From NCBI RefSeq assembly GCF_000799075.1, contig NZ_JTLI01000024.1, positions 1 to 38,105 of the forward strand: DNA of 38,105 nucleotides, read 5' to 3'. Under the pieces are notes generated by a model. The model saw only the letters and a program-made list of their open reading frames with translations, had not been told where the DNA came from and made no database searches. Shown one piece after another: positions 17,780-26,618 of the stretch. How positions within the stretch are numbered: the stretch's first letter is position 1; the number at the start of each line of letters is the position of its first letter. Both the position numbers and the translations under genes were made by a program. The stretch is from Cetobacterium sp. ZOR0034. Lineage in GTDB: Bacteria > Fusobacteriota > Fusobacteriia > Fusobacteriales > Fusobacteriaceae.

Positions 17780-17808
17780 TTGATTTAATCCTCCTACAGT
17801 AGTATATT
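17780..17808 (+). promoter_or_regulatory. Promoter of the cysteine-rich gene and clpB
   Basis: TTGATT (17780-17785), a 17-nt spacer and TATATT (17803-17808) precede the 17844 start by 35 nt. No CIRCE-type heat-shock operator is seen. Confidence 0.6.
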
Positions 17809-17843
17809 TAAATTATAGATTTAAAATTTTCTGGGAGGTACTT

Positions 17844-18146
17844 ATGAACTACAAATTTAATCAAAATAAAAACTGCGAATTTTTTCCATGTCACAAAATG
17901 GAGAATACCGAGAATTTTAACTGTTTATTTTGTTATTGCCCACTTTATATGCTAGGAAATGAGTGTGGAGGTAAGTATAAACATACTGCAGGAGGAGTTA
18001 AAGATTGCTCTGACTGTATCCTTCCCCATATAAAAGATGTAGGGTATGACCATATTCAAAAAAAAATGATGGAAGTTATTGAAATAGTTAGAAATAACCA
18101 TCTTAAAGATATTGGTGAAGAGGATAAAATAATCAGCTTAAAGTAA
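17844..18146 (+). CDS. Cysteine-rich small domain protein (putative zinc-binding)
   Basis: The 100-aa protein contains eight cysteines (11, 16, 27, 30, 32, 41, 55, 58) with His17 and His62. The order CxxxxCH, CLFCYCP, NECGG and CSDCxxPH matches the 'cysteine-rich small domain' family, thought to bind zinc and sometimes fused to cobalamin-synthesis enzymes. No cobalamin gene is nearby, so its role here is unknown. The start has GGGAGG upstream. The gap to clpB is only 28 nt with no terminator, so the two are probably co-transcribed. Confidence 0.85.
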   Translation: MNYKFNQNKNCEFFPCHKMENTENFNCLFCYCPLYMLGNECGGKYKHTAGGVKDCSDCILPHIKDVGYDHIQKKMMEVIEIVRNNHLKDIGEEDKIISLK

Positions 18147-18174
18147 GCAAAATTTATAATTATGAGGTGATTTT

Positions 18175-20739
18175 ATGAATCCAAACAATTTTACAGAAAA
18201 CTCTATGTTAGCATTAACTGATGCTCAAACTCTTGCTCAAACTTATATGCAGCAAAGTATAAAGCCCGAACTCTTGGCTTTAGCACTTGTTGCTCATAAA
18301 GAGGGACTTATTGTTAGAGTTCTAACTAAAATGGGTCTTGATACTAACTCTTTACAAAACTCCTTAGAAGCACTTTGTAACAAATTACCTAAAGTTTCAG
18401 GAACTCCATCTTCAATTGGAGTGGATACAAAAACTAATGAGATTCTTATTGAAGCACAAAAATTGATGCAATCTATGGGCGATTCTTACATAAGTGTTGA
18501 ACATATCTTTTTATCTCTTTTAGATAAAACTTCTTTTCTGAATAACTTAGGAATTAATGCTTCATTATTCAAAAGCACTATTTTAGAAATAAGAGGAAAT
18601 AAAAAGGTCGATTCTCCTAATCCTGAAGTTAAATATGAAGTTTTAGAAAAGTATGGTAGAGATCTTGTTGAACTCGCTAGAAAAGGAAAGATAGATCCTA
18701 TTATTGGAAGAGATGGTGAAATTAGGAGAACTATACAAATTATTTCTAGAAGAACTAAAAATAATCCAGTTCTTATAGGTGAACCTGGTGTTGGGAAAAC
18801 AGCTATTGCAGAAGGATTTGCTCAAAGAATTTTAAATGGAGATGTTCCTGATTCTTTAAAAAATAAAAAAGTTTTCTCATTAGATATGGGATCTCTAATT
18901 GCTGGAGCTAAATTTAGAGGAGAATTCGAAGAACGTTTAAAAGCTGTCTTAAAAGAAGTTGAGGATTCGAATGGAGAAATTATTCTATTTATTGATGAGA
19001 TTCACACTATTGTTGGAGCTGGTAAGACTGATGGAGCAATGGATGCAGGAAATCTATTAAAACCTATGCTTGCTAGAGGAGAGATTCGAGTAATTGGAGC
19101 TACAACTTTAGATGAGTACAGAAAGTACATTGAAAAAGATCCTGCTCTTGAGAGACGTTTCCAAATCGTTATGGTTAATGAACCGAGTGTTGAAGATACT
19201 ATCTCTATCTTAAGGGGAATTAAAGAAAAATTTGAAGTTTATCACGGAATAAGAATTGCTGACGGAGCCATTGTAGAAGCTGCTGTACTTAGCAATAGAT
19301 ATATTCCAGATAGACAACTTCCTGATAAGGCAATTGACTTAATTGATGAGGCTGCTGCAATGATTAGAACTGAAATGGATTCTATGCCTGAAGAGTTAGA
19401 TCAACTAACTCGTAAAGTTATGCAATTAGAAATTGAAAAAGAAGCTTTGAAAAAAGAAACAGATCCTTACTCTAAAGAAAGACTTGAAATTTTAGAGAAA
19501 GAACTTTCAAATTTAATTCAAAATAAATCAATTTTAAAAACTCAGTGGGAAAATGAAAAACAAGATTTAAATAAAGTTAAAGATATCAAATCTGAAATTG
19601 AAAAAGTAAAACTTGAAATTCTTGAAGCTGAAAGAAAATACGATTTAAATAAATTAGCAGAACTTAAATATGGAAAATTAGCAACACTTGAAAAAGAATT
19701 AATTGAAGAACAAAAGCGTCTTGAAGAAGCTCCTGTGAATAGATTAGTTAAACAAGAGGTTGGTGTTGAGGAGATATCTGAAATTATTTCAAAATGGACT
19801 GGAATTCCTCTTTCTAAACTTATGGAAAGTGAAAAAGAAAAACTTCTTAGCTTAGAAGATAATTTAAATGCTAAAGTTATTGGACAATCTGAAGCTGTAA
19901 AAGCCGTTTCTGAGACAATTCTAAGAGCACGTGCAGGATTGAAAGACCCTAATAGGCCTATCGGTTCATTTGTGTTTTTAGGGCCTACTGGTGTTGGAAA
20001 AACATATCTAGCTAAATCTCTTGCATACTTCTTGTTTGATGATGAGGAGAATGTACTTCGAATTGATATGAGTGAATATATGGACAAATTCTCTGTAACT
20101 AGATTGATTGGTGCTCCTCCAGGGTATGTTGGATATGAAGAAGGTGGACAATTAACTGAAGCTGTTAGAAGAAAGCCTTACTCTGTAATATTGTTTGATG
20201 AAATCGAGAAAGCTCATCCAGATACATTCAATATTCTACTTCAAGTATTAGATGATGGTAGATTAACTGATGGACAAGGTCGAGTTGTTGATTTTAAAAA
20301 TACTTTAATCATTATGACATCTAATATCGGTAGCCATTTAATTTTAGAAGATCCAACTCTTACTAATCATACTAGAGAAAAAATAAATCAAATGATGCTC
20401 GCTAACTTTAGACCTGAGTTCCTAAATAGAATTGATGAAACGATTCTATTTAAAGGCCTTGGTATCGATGAAATTAAAAATATAGTTCGACAACTTTTAA
20501 AAACTCTTGAAAATAAATTAAAAGAACGAAAAATAAACTTTAGTATAACTGATTCAGCAGCTGAATTTTTAGCTAAAACAGCTTATGATCCTCAATTTGG
20601 TGCAAGACCTCTTAGAAGATATATTCAAAAATATATCGAAACTGAAATCGCAAAAATAATTTTAAAAGGTGAAATTAAAGAAAGAGAAACTATTGAAGTT
20701 GGTTATGATAACGATGAAGTTACATTCAAAGTTGTATAA
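18175..20739 (+). CDS. clpB: ATP-dependent disaggregase ClpB
   Basis: ClpB is a hexameric AAA+ chaperone that works with DnaK to pull proteins from aggregates. The 854-aa sequence has the Clp N-domain (about 1-145) and AAA-1 with Walker A GEPGVGKT (202-209). A long middle coiled coil (about 395-525) distinguishes ClpB from ClpA/C, and AAA-2 follows with GPTGVGKT (603-610) and arginine-rich C-terminal motifs. AGGTG lies before the ATG. No CIRCE operator precedes it and it shares a transcript with the cysteine-rich gene, so any heat-shock control is not obvious from the sequence. Confidence 0.97.
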   Translation: MNPNNFTENSMLALTDAQTLAQTYMQQSIKPELLALALVAHKEGLIVRVLTKMGLDTNSLQNSLEALCNKLPKVSGTPSSIGVDTKTNEILIEAQKLMQSMGDSYISVEHIFLSLLDKTSFLNNLGINASLFKSTILEIRGNKKVDSPNPEVKYEVLEKYGRDLVELARKGKIDPIIGRDGEIRRTIQIISRRTKNNPVLIGEPGVGKTAIAEGFAQRILNGDVPDSLKNKKVFSLDMGSLIAGAKFRGEFEERLKAVLKEVEDSNGEIILFIDEIHTIVGAGKTDGAMDAGNLLKPMLARGEIRVIGATTLDEYRKYIEKDPALERRFQIVMVNEPSVEDTISILRGIKEKFEVYHGIRIADGAIVEAAVLSNRYIPDRQLPDKAIDLIDEAAAMIRTEMDSMPEELDQLTRKVMQLEIEKEALKKETDPYSKERLEILEKELSNLIQNKSILKTQWENEKQDLNKVKDIKSEIEKVKLEILEAERKYDLNKLAELKYGKLATLEKELIEEQKRLEEAPVNRLVKQEVGVEEISEIISKWTGIPLSKLMESEKEKLLSLEDNLNAKVIGQSEAVKAVSETILRARAGLKDPNRPIGSFVFLGPTGVGKTYLAKSLAYFLFDDEENVLRIDMSEYMDKFSVTRLIGAPPGYVGYEEGGQLTEAVRRKPYSVILFDEIEKAHPDTFNILLQVLDDGRLTDGQGRVVDFKNTLIIMTSNIGSHLILEDPTLTNHTREKINQMMLANFRPEFLNRIDETILFKGLGIDEIKNIVRQLLKTLENKLKERKINFSITDSAAEFLAKTAYDPQFGARPLRRYIQKYIETEIAKIILKGEIKERETIEVGYDNDEVTFKVV

Positions 20740-20751
20740 ATAATTCTATCG

Positions 20752-20780
20752 AAAAAATGGGTTTATAACCCATTTTTTTT
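20752..20780 (+). terminator. clpB terminator
   Basis: AATGGGTT (20756-20763) pairs with AACCCATT (20767-20774), flanked by A and T runs; the loop is TAT. Confidence 0.9.
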
Positions 20781-20781
20781 G

Positions 20782-20810
20782 TTGACTTTTTATAAAAAAA
20801 ATGTTATTAT
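20782..20810 (+). promoter_or_regulatory. Promoter of the solitary 5S rRNA gene
   Basis: TTGACT (20782-20787), a 17-nt spacer and TATTAT (20805-20810) place the start about 7 nt later, at the first base of the 5S stem. Confidence 0.8.
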
Positions 20811-20816
20811 TATATA

Positions 20817-20934
20817 GCTTGGTAACGATAGCTACGGAGGTACACCCAGTTACATTTCGAACCTGGAAGTTAAGCCCGTAAACGCCGAAAGTACTTGGGG
20901 GGCAGCCCCCTGGAAGGATAGGTAGTTGCCAAGC
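20817..20934 (+). rRNA. rrf: 5S ribosomal RNA
   Basis: About 118 nt with the standard 5S landmarks: closing helix I GCTTGGTAAC / GTTGCCAAGC, the loop-A/helix-II stretch ending in GGAGG, ACACCCAGT...ACCTGG, the invariant CGAAC, AAGTTAAGCCC and the helix IV-V region. Mature ends may be 1-3 nt inside these coordinates. Six T follow helix I directly, so the transcript can end on this helix. No 16S or 23S gene is in the window: it lies alone between clpB and a minus-strand operon and has its own promoter. Confidence 0.95.
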
Positions 20935-20983
20935 TTTTTTATTGGCTGATTTAATAAAAAAAACTAAAAATATCTAAAATGAG

Positions 20984-21009
20984 AAAAGGGACCTTTTGGT
21001 CCCTTTTTT
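20984..21009. terminator. Terminator at the 3' end of the sepF operon (bidirectional)
   Basis: AAAAGGGACC (20984-20993) pairs perfectly with GGTCCCTTTT (20998-21007) around TTTT. It overlaps the sepF stop codon and can also stop plus-strand read-through from the 5S gene. Confidence 0.9.
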
Positions 21010-21328
21010 ACCTTCTATTATATCTTGGAATTATCTCTTCCTCTTCATCGAATCTCGGATTTGTTATATTATTAGATAACTCTTTATACTCTATTTGATA
21101 ACTTTTATTTTTAGGAATTGAGCAGTATATTTTATCTCCCGGATTTATAATTTGCCCCTCTTGAATATGTACAGCCCCACTAATGAAATCTAAAACTCTT
21201 TGTGATTTTTCTGAATCTAAATCACATAAATTTATATGAACTATTTTCTCTGCCTTTATATGCTCTACACACTTTAAACAATCTTCGAATCTAGTTGGTT
21301 TTAAAAAAATTATATCAAAATCTGCCAT
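21008..21328 (-). CDS. sepF: Cell division protein SepF
   Basis: SepF bundles FtsZ filaments and tethers them to the membrane at the division site. The 106-aa protein corresponds to the SepF core: a short beta start (DIIFLKPTRFEDCLK), then VHINLCDLDSEKSQRVLDFISGAVHIQ, the family's most conserved segment, and a C-terminal beta strand. It lacks the usual N-terminal amphipathic membrane-binding helix and long linker (typical SepF is about 140-160 aa), so membrane attachment may differ here. It has a GGAGGGG site and is the last gene of the operon. Confidence 0.88.
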   Translation of the reverse strand: MADFDIIFLKPTRFEDCLKCVEHIKAEKIVHINLCDLDSEKSQRVLDFISGAVHIQEGQIINPGDKIYCSIPKNKSYQIEYKELSNNITNPRFDEEEEIIPRYNRR

Positions 21329-21366
21329 TATTATTCCCCTCCTTTTTTTATAAAATTATACACTAT

Positions 21367-22308
21367 TTATAAATTTTCTACTACTTTTTTTATAATTTCC
21401 TCTGATGAAAGTTCTGATGTAAATCCAGCAGCTTTTATATGTCCGCCTCCACCAAAAATTCCAGCGATTTTATTCACATCTATATCGTGCTTACTTCTCA
21501 TACTTCCCTTTATTTTTCCAGTTTCATCCTCTCTTAAAAATAGAGAAACTTCACTGTCACCATAGTTAAGAAGCTCTTCTACAACTCCTTCAGTATCATC
21601 TTTAATTGCACCTAAACTTTTTAATCCTTCATATGATAAGTTAAAATACATAAGTTTTTTATCTTGAATAAATTTCATTTCGCTTAAAGCTTTTCCTAAA
21701 ACTTTCATTCTTTGGAAAGATTTTGTTTTAAAGAAATCATTTACTATTTTATTATTATTTACACCTAATCTCATTAGCTCTGATGCAACTAAAAATGTTT
21801 TATCAGTAACATTACTATGTGCAAAATTTCCTGTATCATTTACTAAACCTAAATATATCGCCTCTCCCATTTCTAAAGTTACTACCAAATCTAACTCTTT
21901 TAGCAATGAAAACATAATTTCAGATGTTGAAGATATATCCTTCACTAAATTTATATCTCCATATTTAGGATTACTTATGTGATGATCAATATTTATTTTA
22001 AATGTATCTCCTATCAAGCTCTCAACTTTTCCAACTCTTTCTATCGTTGCAGAATCCACAAAAATAGCCAAATCATAATTCGGATTGTTTATATCTTCTA
22101 TTTTTTTTATTTTTTCAGTTCCTTTTAAAAAAGAGATATTTTTAGGTACTGGGTCTTGAAGTACAAAATCAATTCTTTTATTTGGATATTTATTTTCTAA
22201 TCCTAATAAAAGAGATAATCCTGCTCCAATTGTATCTCCATCAGGGTTTACATGTCCTGCTATTATTATACTATTACTTTGTTCTATTTTTTCTTTTATC
22301 TCTATCAT
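21367..22308 (-). CDS. nrnA: DHH/DHHA1 phosphoesterase, NrnA-type oligoribonuclease / pAp phosphatase
   Basis: The 313-aa cytoplasmic enzyme degrades nanoRNA and/or 3'-phosphoadenosine 5'-phosphate. Manganese-binding residues are visible: His19, Asp23 and Asp25 (GHVNPDGDT), Asp85, Asp108-His109-His110 (the DHH motif) and Asp158 (NDTGNF). The DHHA1 domain ends with the substrate-binding GGGGHIKAAGF (about 286-296). Its ATG overlaps the yitT stop codon by one base, so translation is coupled. Confidence 0.92.
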   Translation of the reverse strand: MIEIKEKIEQSNSIIIAGHVNPDGDTIGAGLSLLLGLENKYPNKRIDFVLQDPVPKNISFLKGTEKIKKIEDINNPNYDLAIFVDSATIERVGKVESLIGDTFKINIDHHISNPKYGDINLVKDISSTSEIMFSLLKELDLVVTLEMGEAIYLGLVNDTGNFAHSNVTDKTFLVASELMRLGVNNNKIVNDFFKTKSFQRMKVLGKALSEMKFIQDKKLMYFNLSYEGLKSLGAIKDDTEGVVEELLNYGDSEVSLFLREDETGKIKGSMRSKHDIDVNKIAGIFGGGGHIKAAGFTSELSSEEIIKKVVENL

Positions 22309-23207
22309 TATTTTTCCTTTCTCTTAGTTGTATTTTCTGTATCAAAAGTATAACCTCTTCCTAAAACTTCATGAACATCTGATACAACTACAAATGCTTC
22401 TTTATCGACTTCTGTAATCAACTCTTTTAATAAGAAAATCTCTCTATTTCTCAAAACAGTTGTTACTACATCTCTTTTACTTTTTGAATATAACGCTTCC
22501 GCTTGGTAATAATTTCCTGTTTTACCTAAATCTTCAACTATTATTTTTCTAACTTTCTCAACTTCAGAGGTTACAATATATGCCATTTTAGCATCACCTA
22601 AACCATTTATCATTTTATTTATTACAACTCCAGTCATATAAAGGTTTATAAGAGCATATAGGGCCTTTTCAGCACCAAAGATATACGCAGCTACCAAAAC
22701 TACTGTTGAATCAATCATTATTAATGCTTGCCCAATTGGGATTCTAAAAAACTTATTTAAAATTCCTGATACTATATCACTTCCACCAGTCGTTCCACCA
22801 TTTTTTATAACTGTTCCAAGTCCTATACCCATAAGTAGCCCTCCATAAAGAGTCCCTAAAAAAATATTACTCGGATTAGTAAAATCTATTATTTTATCTA
22901 TCTCAGGCACAACTTTTTTTACCAATTCAACATTTAAAGATATAAAAGAGATTCCCGCCAATGTTTTTGCTCCATATGATTTTCCGAATATTTTTACTCC
23001 TATTAAAAAAAGAGGTATATTTATTGCGAATATTAAAGTCCCAACGGGAATTCCTGTAACATAATTTATTAAAATTGAAAGTCCTGTTGCTCCTCCAGGC
23101 GCTAAATTTGATGGAACTAAAAATCCATTTATTCCTATCGAAGCTATCAGAGTTCCAATATAAATGTAAATATATTCTATTAAAACTTTAATTTTTTTTC
23201 TTTTCAA
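22308..23207 (-). CDS. YitT family membrane protein (DUF161 + DUF2179)
   Basis: The 299-aa inner-membrane protein has about five TM helices (roughly 10-210), with the family's APGGATGLS and GGTTGGSDI motifs. A cytoplasmic DUF2179 domain (about 215-295) contains the VTTVLRNREIFLLKELI segment. The biological function of YitT proteins is not established. The start is TTG (23205-23207), chosen because a GGGGGA site lies 7 nt upstream and the first residues match the family. Confidence 0.9.
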   Translation of the reverse strand: MKRKKIKVLIEYIYIYIGTLIASIGINGFLVPSNLAPGGATGLSILINYVTGIPVGTLIFAINIPLFLIGVKIFGKSYGAKTLAGISFISLNVELVKKVVPEIDKIIDFTNPSNIFLGTLYGGLLMGIGLGTVIKNGGTTGGSDIVSGILNKFFRIPIGQALIMIDSTVVLVAAYIFGAEKALYALINLYMTGVVINKMINGLGDAKMAYIVTSEVEKVRKIIVEDLGKTGNYYQAEALYSKSKRDVVTTVLRNREIFLLKELITEVDKEAFVVVSDVHEVLGRGYTFDTENTTKRKEK

Positions 23208-23224
23208 TTTAAATCCCCCGATTA

Positions 23225-25153
23225 TTAATTATTTTCTCTATAGTTTTTGTTTTTTAACTCTTTTAGATAAACTTCTTCAGAATTATATCCCATTCTTTTT
23301 GCCATTAAATTCATAACGGCTATTTCAACCATAGCTGCAGCGTTTCTTCCTGAAGATATATATAACTTTATTTTAGGAATCTCATTTCCTAAAAGTATCT
23401 CTGTCGATTCTTGATAATCCATAGCTGTTAAATAATCTTCACTTTTTAGCTCTTGCAGTTCAATAATTATATCTAATCTTTTACTTATTCTTACTGCTCC
23501 AACGCCATATAAAGCTTTGACATCTATTATACCTAAGCCACGAATCTCCATAAAATAAGGTAACTTTGAAGCTCTTCCTGTTATATCTCCAATAACTCCC
23601 TTTTCGAATCTAACAGAATCATCAGCTATTAATCTATGACCTCTATGAATCAATTCTAATGCTGTTTCACTTTTTCCTATTCCACTTTTACCCGTCAATA
23701 AAACACCAAAACCATAAAGTTCAACAAACACCCCGTGAACCGAAGCCGAAGGTGCAAAGTAGTTCTCTAAATATGCACTAAAGGTTGCTACTACATGGCT
23801 TGGTCTGTCTAATTTTGTTTCTAATAAAATTATATTTTTTTCAATAATTTTATCCAAGAAATAACTTGGTATATTTTTAACTCCAGAGATTATTATTGCT
23901 GGAAAATCCTCTTCTAAATACCTTTCTAAATTCTTTTCTTTCTCTTCTACAGAGATACTTTCTAAATATTTAAATTCGGTATCCGTAAATAGTTGTAATC
24001 CTTTATAACCCTCTTCTCCATACATATCAAAATAACCTGTCAAAGCTAATGAAGGTCTGTAAACTCCTGTTGTTGTTATATATTTTGTATCTAAATATTC
24101 CTCTCCATTTAAAACATTTAAACTAAATCTTGATTTTATATATCTTACTGGCATACTTGTTTTATCATTCACAACTAAACCTCTCTTTTTATTTTCTCTA
24201 TTTTCCTCTATCAGCTTTTTAGATTCTTTCCAAAAATATTCAGCTGAATTTACCCCTGTTTTTTTCAATCTATAGTTTATTGCTGCGGTTTCAATTATTA
24301 TCGCTAAATTTCTTCCTTTTCTTACCGGAAGTGTAACTTTAGGAATTTTAAAACCTAAGAACTCTTCATGTAATTCATCTAGTCCTAATCTATCATAGAA
24401 TTTTTTTTCATCCCACTTCTCTAATTCTATCAAAAGATTTATTTTCTTCTCTTTCCTTGTGCTTTTTATACCAAAGTGTGTTGTGACATCTATATCATTT
24501 CCATCTTTTCCAAAAAGATAAAAGTGACTATCACCATTTTCTTTATCTGCTGTATTTGAGCCTAGTATAAACCGATTTGCTATATTTCTAATTTTCAATC
24601 TTGTGTCTGTTATAAATTTATGACCTCTCTCAAGTAACTCAACTGTAGCCCCAAGTCTTGCATCTTCATATCCTGTCAATAAAAGTCCAACACCATAAAC
24701 ATCTAAAAGAATATACTCATCTATTAAAATCTCTTCTGCTAAAACTTTTTGTAAATAAAATTTTGCATTTCTTATAAACTCGATAGTTTTATTATTTGAC
24801 TTTAATACTGGTTTTTTATATTTTTTAGCTATTTCTACAATTTCATTCACTATATGATTTTCTAAAGTCACAATCAATGCTGGAAATGGGTAGCTCATAT
24901 AGCGATTTAAAATTTCCCTTCTTTTCTCAAAATTCATTCTTTCTAAATAGCTAATCTCTTTTCTTCCTAAAACATTTACATTTGTTAAAAGTTCTTCTCC
25001 TTCTGAAAAAAAACCATTCAATTCATATCCAACTCTATATACACTTTGAGTTTTTATTTCTGATTCCATTTCAACATCTAAAAGAGGAACTAATCCTAAA
25101 ACATCTGCTAATTCTTTAACTTTTGGAAACTTTCTTTGTTTAATTCTATCCAT
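23225..25153 (-). CDS. hprK: Tandem HPr kinase/phosphorylase, N-terminal copy degenerate
   Basis: HprK phosphorylates and dephosphorylates Ser46 of HPr in carbon catabolite control. A normal HprK is about 310 aa; this protein is 642 aa with two HprK-like halves. The C-terminal half (about 340-642) is complete: His473 (SVHGVF), P-loop GKSGIGKS (488-495), Asp511-Asp512 (LIADD), the MEIRGLGIIDV signature near 535-545 and Arg603. The N-terminal half (about 10-320) aligns by eye, but the P-loop is GYEDARLG (161-168), the histidine is absent and the signature is lost; GRN (280-282) is retained. I infer an active C-terminal enzyme and a structural or regulatory N-terminal copy. No HPr gene is nearby. 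It sits 11 nt after a small membrane protein gene and ends 17 nt before yitT. Confidence 0.9.
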   Translation of the reverse strand: MDRIKQRKFPKVKELADVLGLVPLLDVEMESEIKTQSVYRVGYELNGFFSEGEELLTNVNVLGRKEISYLERMNFEKRREILNRYMSYPFPALIVTLENHIVNEIVEIAKKYKKPVLKSNNKTIEFIRNAKFYLQKVLAEEILIDEYILLDVYGVGLLLTGYEDARLGATVELLERGHKFITDTRLKIRNIANRFILGSNTADKENGDSHFYLFGKDGNDIDVTTHFGIKSTRKEKKINLLIELEKWDEKKFYDRLGLDELHEEFLGFKIPKVTLPVRKGRNLAIIIETAAINYRLKKTGVNSAEYFWKESKKLIEENRENKKRGLVVNDKTSMPVRYIKSRFSLNVLNGEEYLDTKYITTTGVYRPSLALTGYFDMYGEEGYKGLQLFTDTEFKYLESISVEEKEKNLERYLEEDFPAIIISGVKNIPSYFLDKIIEKNIILLETKLDRPSHVVATFSAYLENYFAPSASVHGVFVELYGFGVLLTGKSGIGKSETALELIHRGHRLIADDSVRFEKGVIGDITGRASKLPYFMEIRGLGIIDVKALYGVGAVRISKRLDIIIELQELKSEDYLTAMDYQESTEILLGNEIPKIKLYISSGRNAAAMVEIAVMNLMAKRMGYNSEEVYLKELKNKNYRENN

Positions 25154-25164
25154 TTTAAACTCCC

Positions 25165-25353
25165 CTAGTTAACTTTGTAAAACTCACTCTCTCTTTCTTT
25201 ATAAGTTTTATCTATTTCTTCTAAAAAAATCTCTTTTTTTTGCTCTCTTTTTATATATTCAGATTTCAAAATAATAATTTGCTTATATAGATAATAACTA
25301 ATAAGTAAAGTTGCTACTAATACTAAAATTTTAAAAAACCCTTTATTCTTCAT
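25165..25353 (-). CDS. Small single-pass membrane protein with coiled coil
   Basis: The 62-aa product has a positively charged N-terminus, one TM helix (about 8-26) and a charged helical tail rich in Lys/Glu. That is the layout of short DivIC/FtsB-like proteins, but there is no diagnostic motif and I do not claim that function. Its ATG overlaps the folC 3' end by 11 nt, with GAGGAAG inside folC as a plausible binding site, and it ends 11 nt before hprK. The overlap and coding character support it as a real gene. Confidence 0.65.
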   Translation of the reverse strand: MKNKGFFKILVLVATLLISYYLYKQIIILKSEYIKREQKKEIFLEEIDKTYKERESEFYKVN

Positions 25354-26587
25354 TCATCAATACTTCCTCTTTGAATTTACTTAAAAGATAGAATGATCCG
25401 CAAAATAAGATTCCTTTTACTTTCTCTTTTTTTGCTAACTTATAGGCTTCTACTATACTCTCTTCATATTTTTTATCCACTTTATTTGACGATTCATAAA
25501 GCTCTAAAGCAGTTTGTCCTCTTTTATTCTCAGCTAAAGACGTAAAAATTATATTTTTAACACATGGTTCTAGTATCTCTAATATTTTCTTATAATCTTT
25601 ATCTTTTAAAATTGAAACTACAGCTACAAGTTCATCTTTTTTATATCCTAATTTTAAAGTATCACAAAGAGTTTTCATTCCATCCTCATTGTGAGCCCCA
25701 TCTAAGATTAAAACCTTATCATCTAAAGGAATTATTTCAAATCTACACTGCCACTTTACTTTCTGAACCCCTTTTTTTATGATCTCGATAGGTATCTCTA
25801 ATATTTTCAATACTTCATATGCACATAAAAAGTTTTTATATTGATAATCTCCAAATAACGAAAACTCATATTTTTCATTATCTAAGTTTATGATAGTTTT
25901 AAAATTATCAAAATCTAAAATATACTCTGCCTTTTCATATTTTTTTAAAACATTTGTATAATCTTTTGTTTTTTCCTCTATCCCTTTTAAAAACTCTAAA
26001 TCAGAACATCCTACAACTACTTTTGATTTTGGCTTTATTATTCCAGCTTTTTCTCCTGCTATTTCATATATTGTTTTTCCTAAAAAATCTGTATGATCTA
26101 AGCTAACATTTGTCACAACACAAATATCACTCTTTATAATATTTGTTGCATCAAATCTTCCACCCATACCAACTTCAATCACTGCAAAATCCACCTTCTT
26201 ATCAGAGAAATATTTAAACATCATCGCTGTTGTTACTTCAAAGAAAGTAGGAGTTATTTCTAACTCCCTTACAATATTTTTTATATATGAGTAATAATAA
26301 GCTATCTCTTCATCGGTTATCTCTAATCCGTCAACAGATATTCTTTCATTAAATTTAAGTATATGGGGTGATGTATATTTTCCAACTTTATTTCCCGCTT
26401 CTATTAAAACAGTTTCTATCGTTGTCGATGTAGATCCCTTACCATTAGTTCCAGCTACATGTATTGTTTTATAGTCAAATTGTGGATTATTCATAGCTTT
26501 GCAAATATCCTCAATATTTTTTAATCCTAATTTTATTCCATGAAGTGAATATGAATATAGCTCCTCTAATAATTTCTCAATATTCAT
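25343..26587 (-). CDS. folC: Folylpolyglutamate synthase / dihydrofolate synthase
   Basis: FolC adds L-glutamate to dihydropteroate and to folates with ATP in the cytoplasm. The 414-aa protein has the Mur-ligase-like P-loop GTNGKGS (46-52), followed by the family pattern KYTSPHILKFNERI, the VIEVGMGGRFDATN block with conserved Gly-Gly-Arg, and the C-terminal ILDGAHNEDG. Length is typical. A GGGGGA site precedes ATG. It is third in the minus-strand operon, 31 nt after mtnN and overlapping the small membrane protein gene. Confidence 0.95.
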   Translation of the reverse strand: MNIEKLLEELYSYSLHGIKLGLKNIEDICKAMNNPQFDYKTIHVAGTNGKGSTSTTIETVLIEAGNKVGKYTSPHILKFNERISVDGLEITDEEIAYYYSYIKNIVRELEITPTFFEVTTAMMFKYFSDKKVDFAVIEVGMGGRFDATNIIKSDICVVTNVSLDHTDFLGKTIYEIAGEKAGIIKPKSKVVVGCSDLEFLKGIEEKTKDYTNVLKKYEKAEYILDFDNFKTIINLDNEKYEFSLFGDYQYKNFLCAYEVLKILEIPIEIIKKGVQKVKWQCRFEIIPLDDKVLILDGAHNEDGMKTLCDTLKLGYKKDELVAVVSILKDKDYKKILEILEPCVKNIIFTSLAENKRGQTALELYESSNKVDKKYEESIVEAYKLAKKEKVKGILFCGSFYLLSKFKEEVLMNEE

Positions 26588-26618
26588 AAAGCAATCCCCC
26601 TTATTTTAATTTAAAAAA

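Noticed and set aside
18147..18174. CIRCE heat-shock operator before clpB
   Set aside because: The TTAGCACTC-N9-GAGTGCTAA pattern is absent here and upstream of the preceding gene.
19542..20087. 181-codon minus-strand open frame inside clpB
   Set aside because: It is Ser/Phe/Leu-rich and mirrors the reverse complement of conserved clpB codons, with no start signal or family resemblance.
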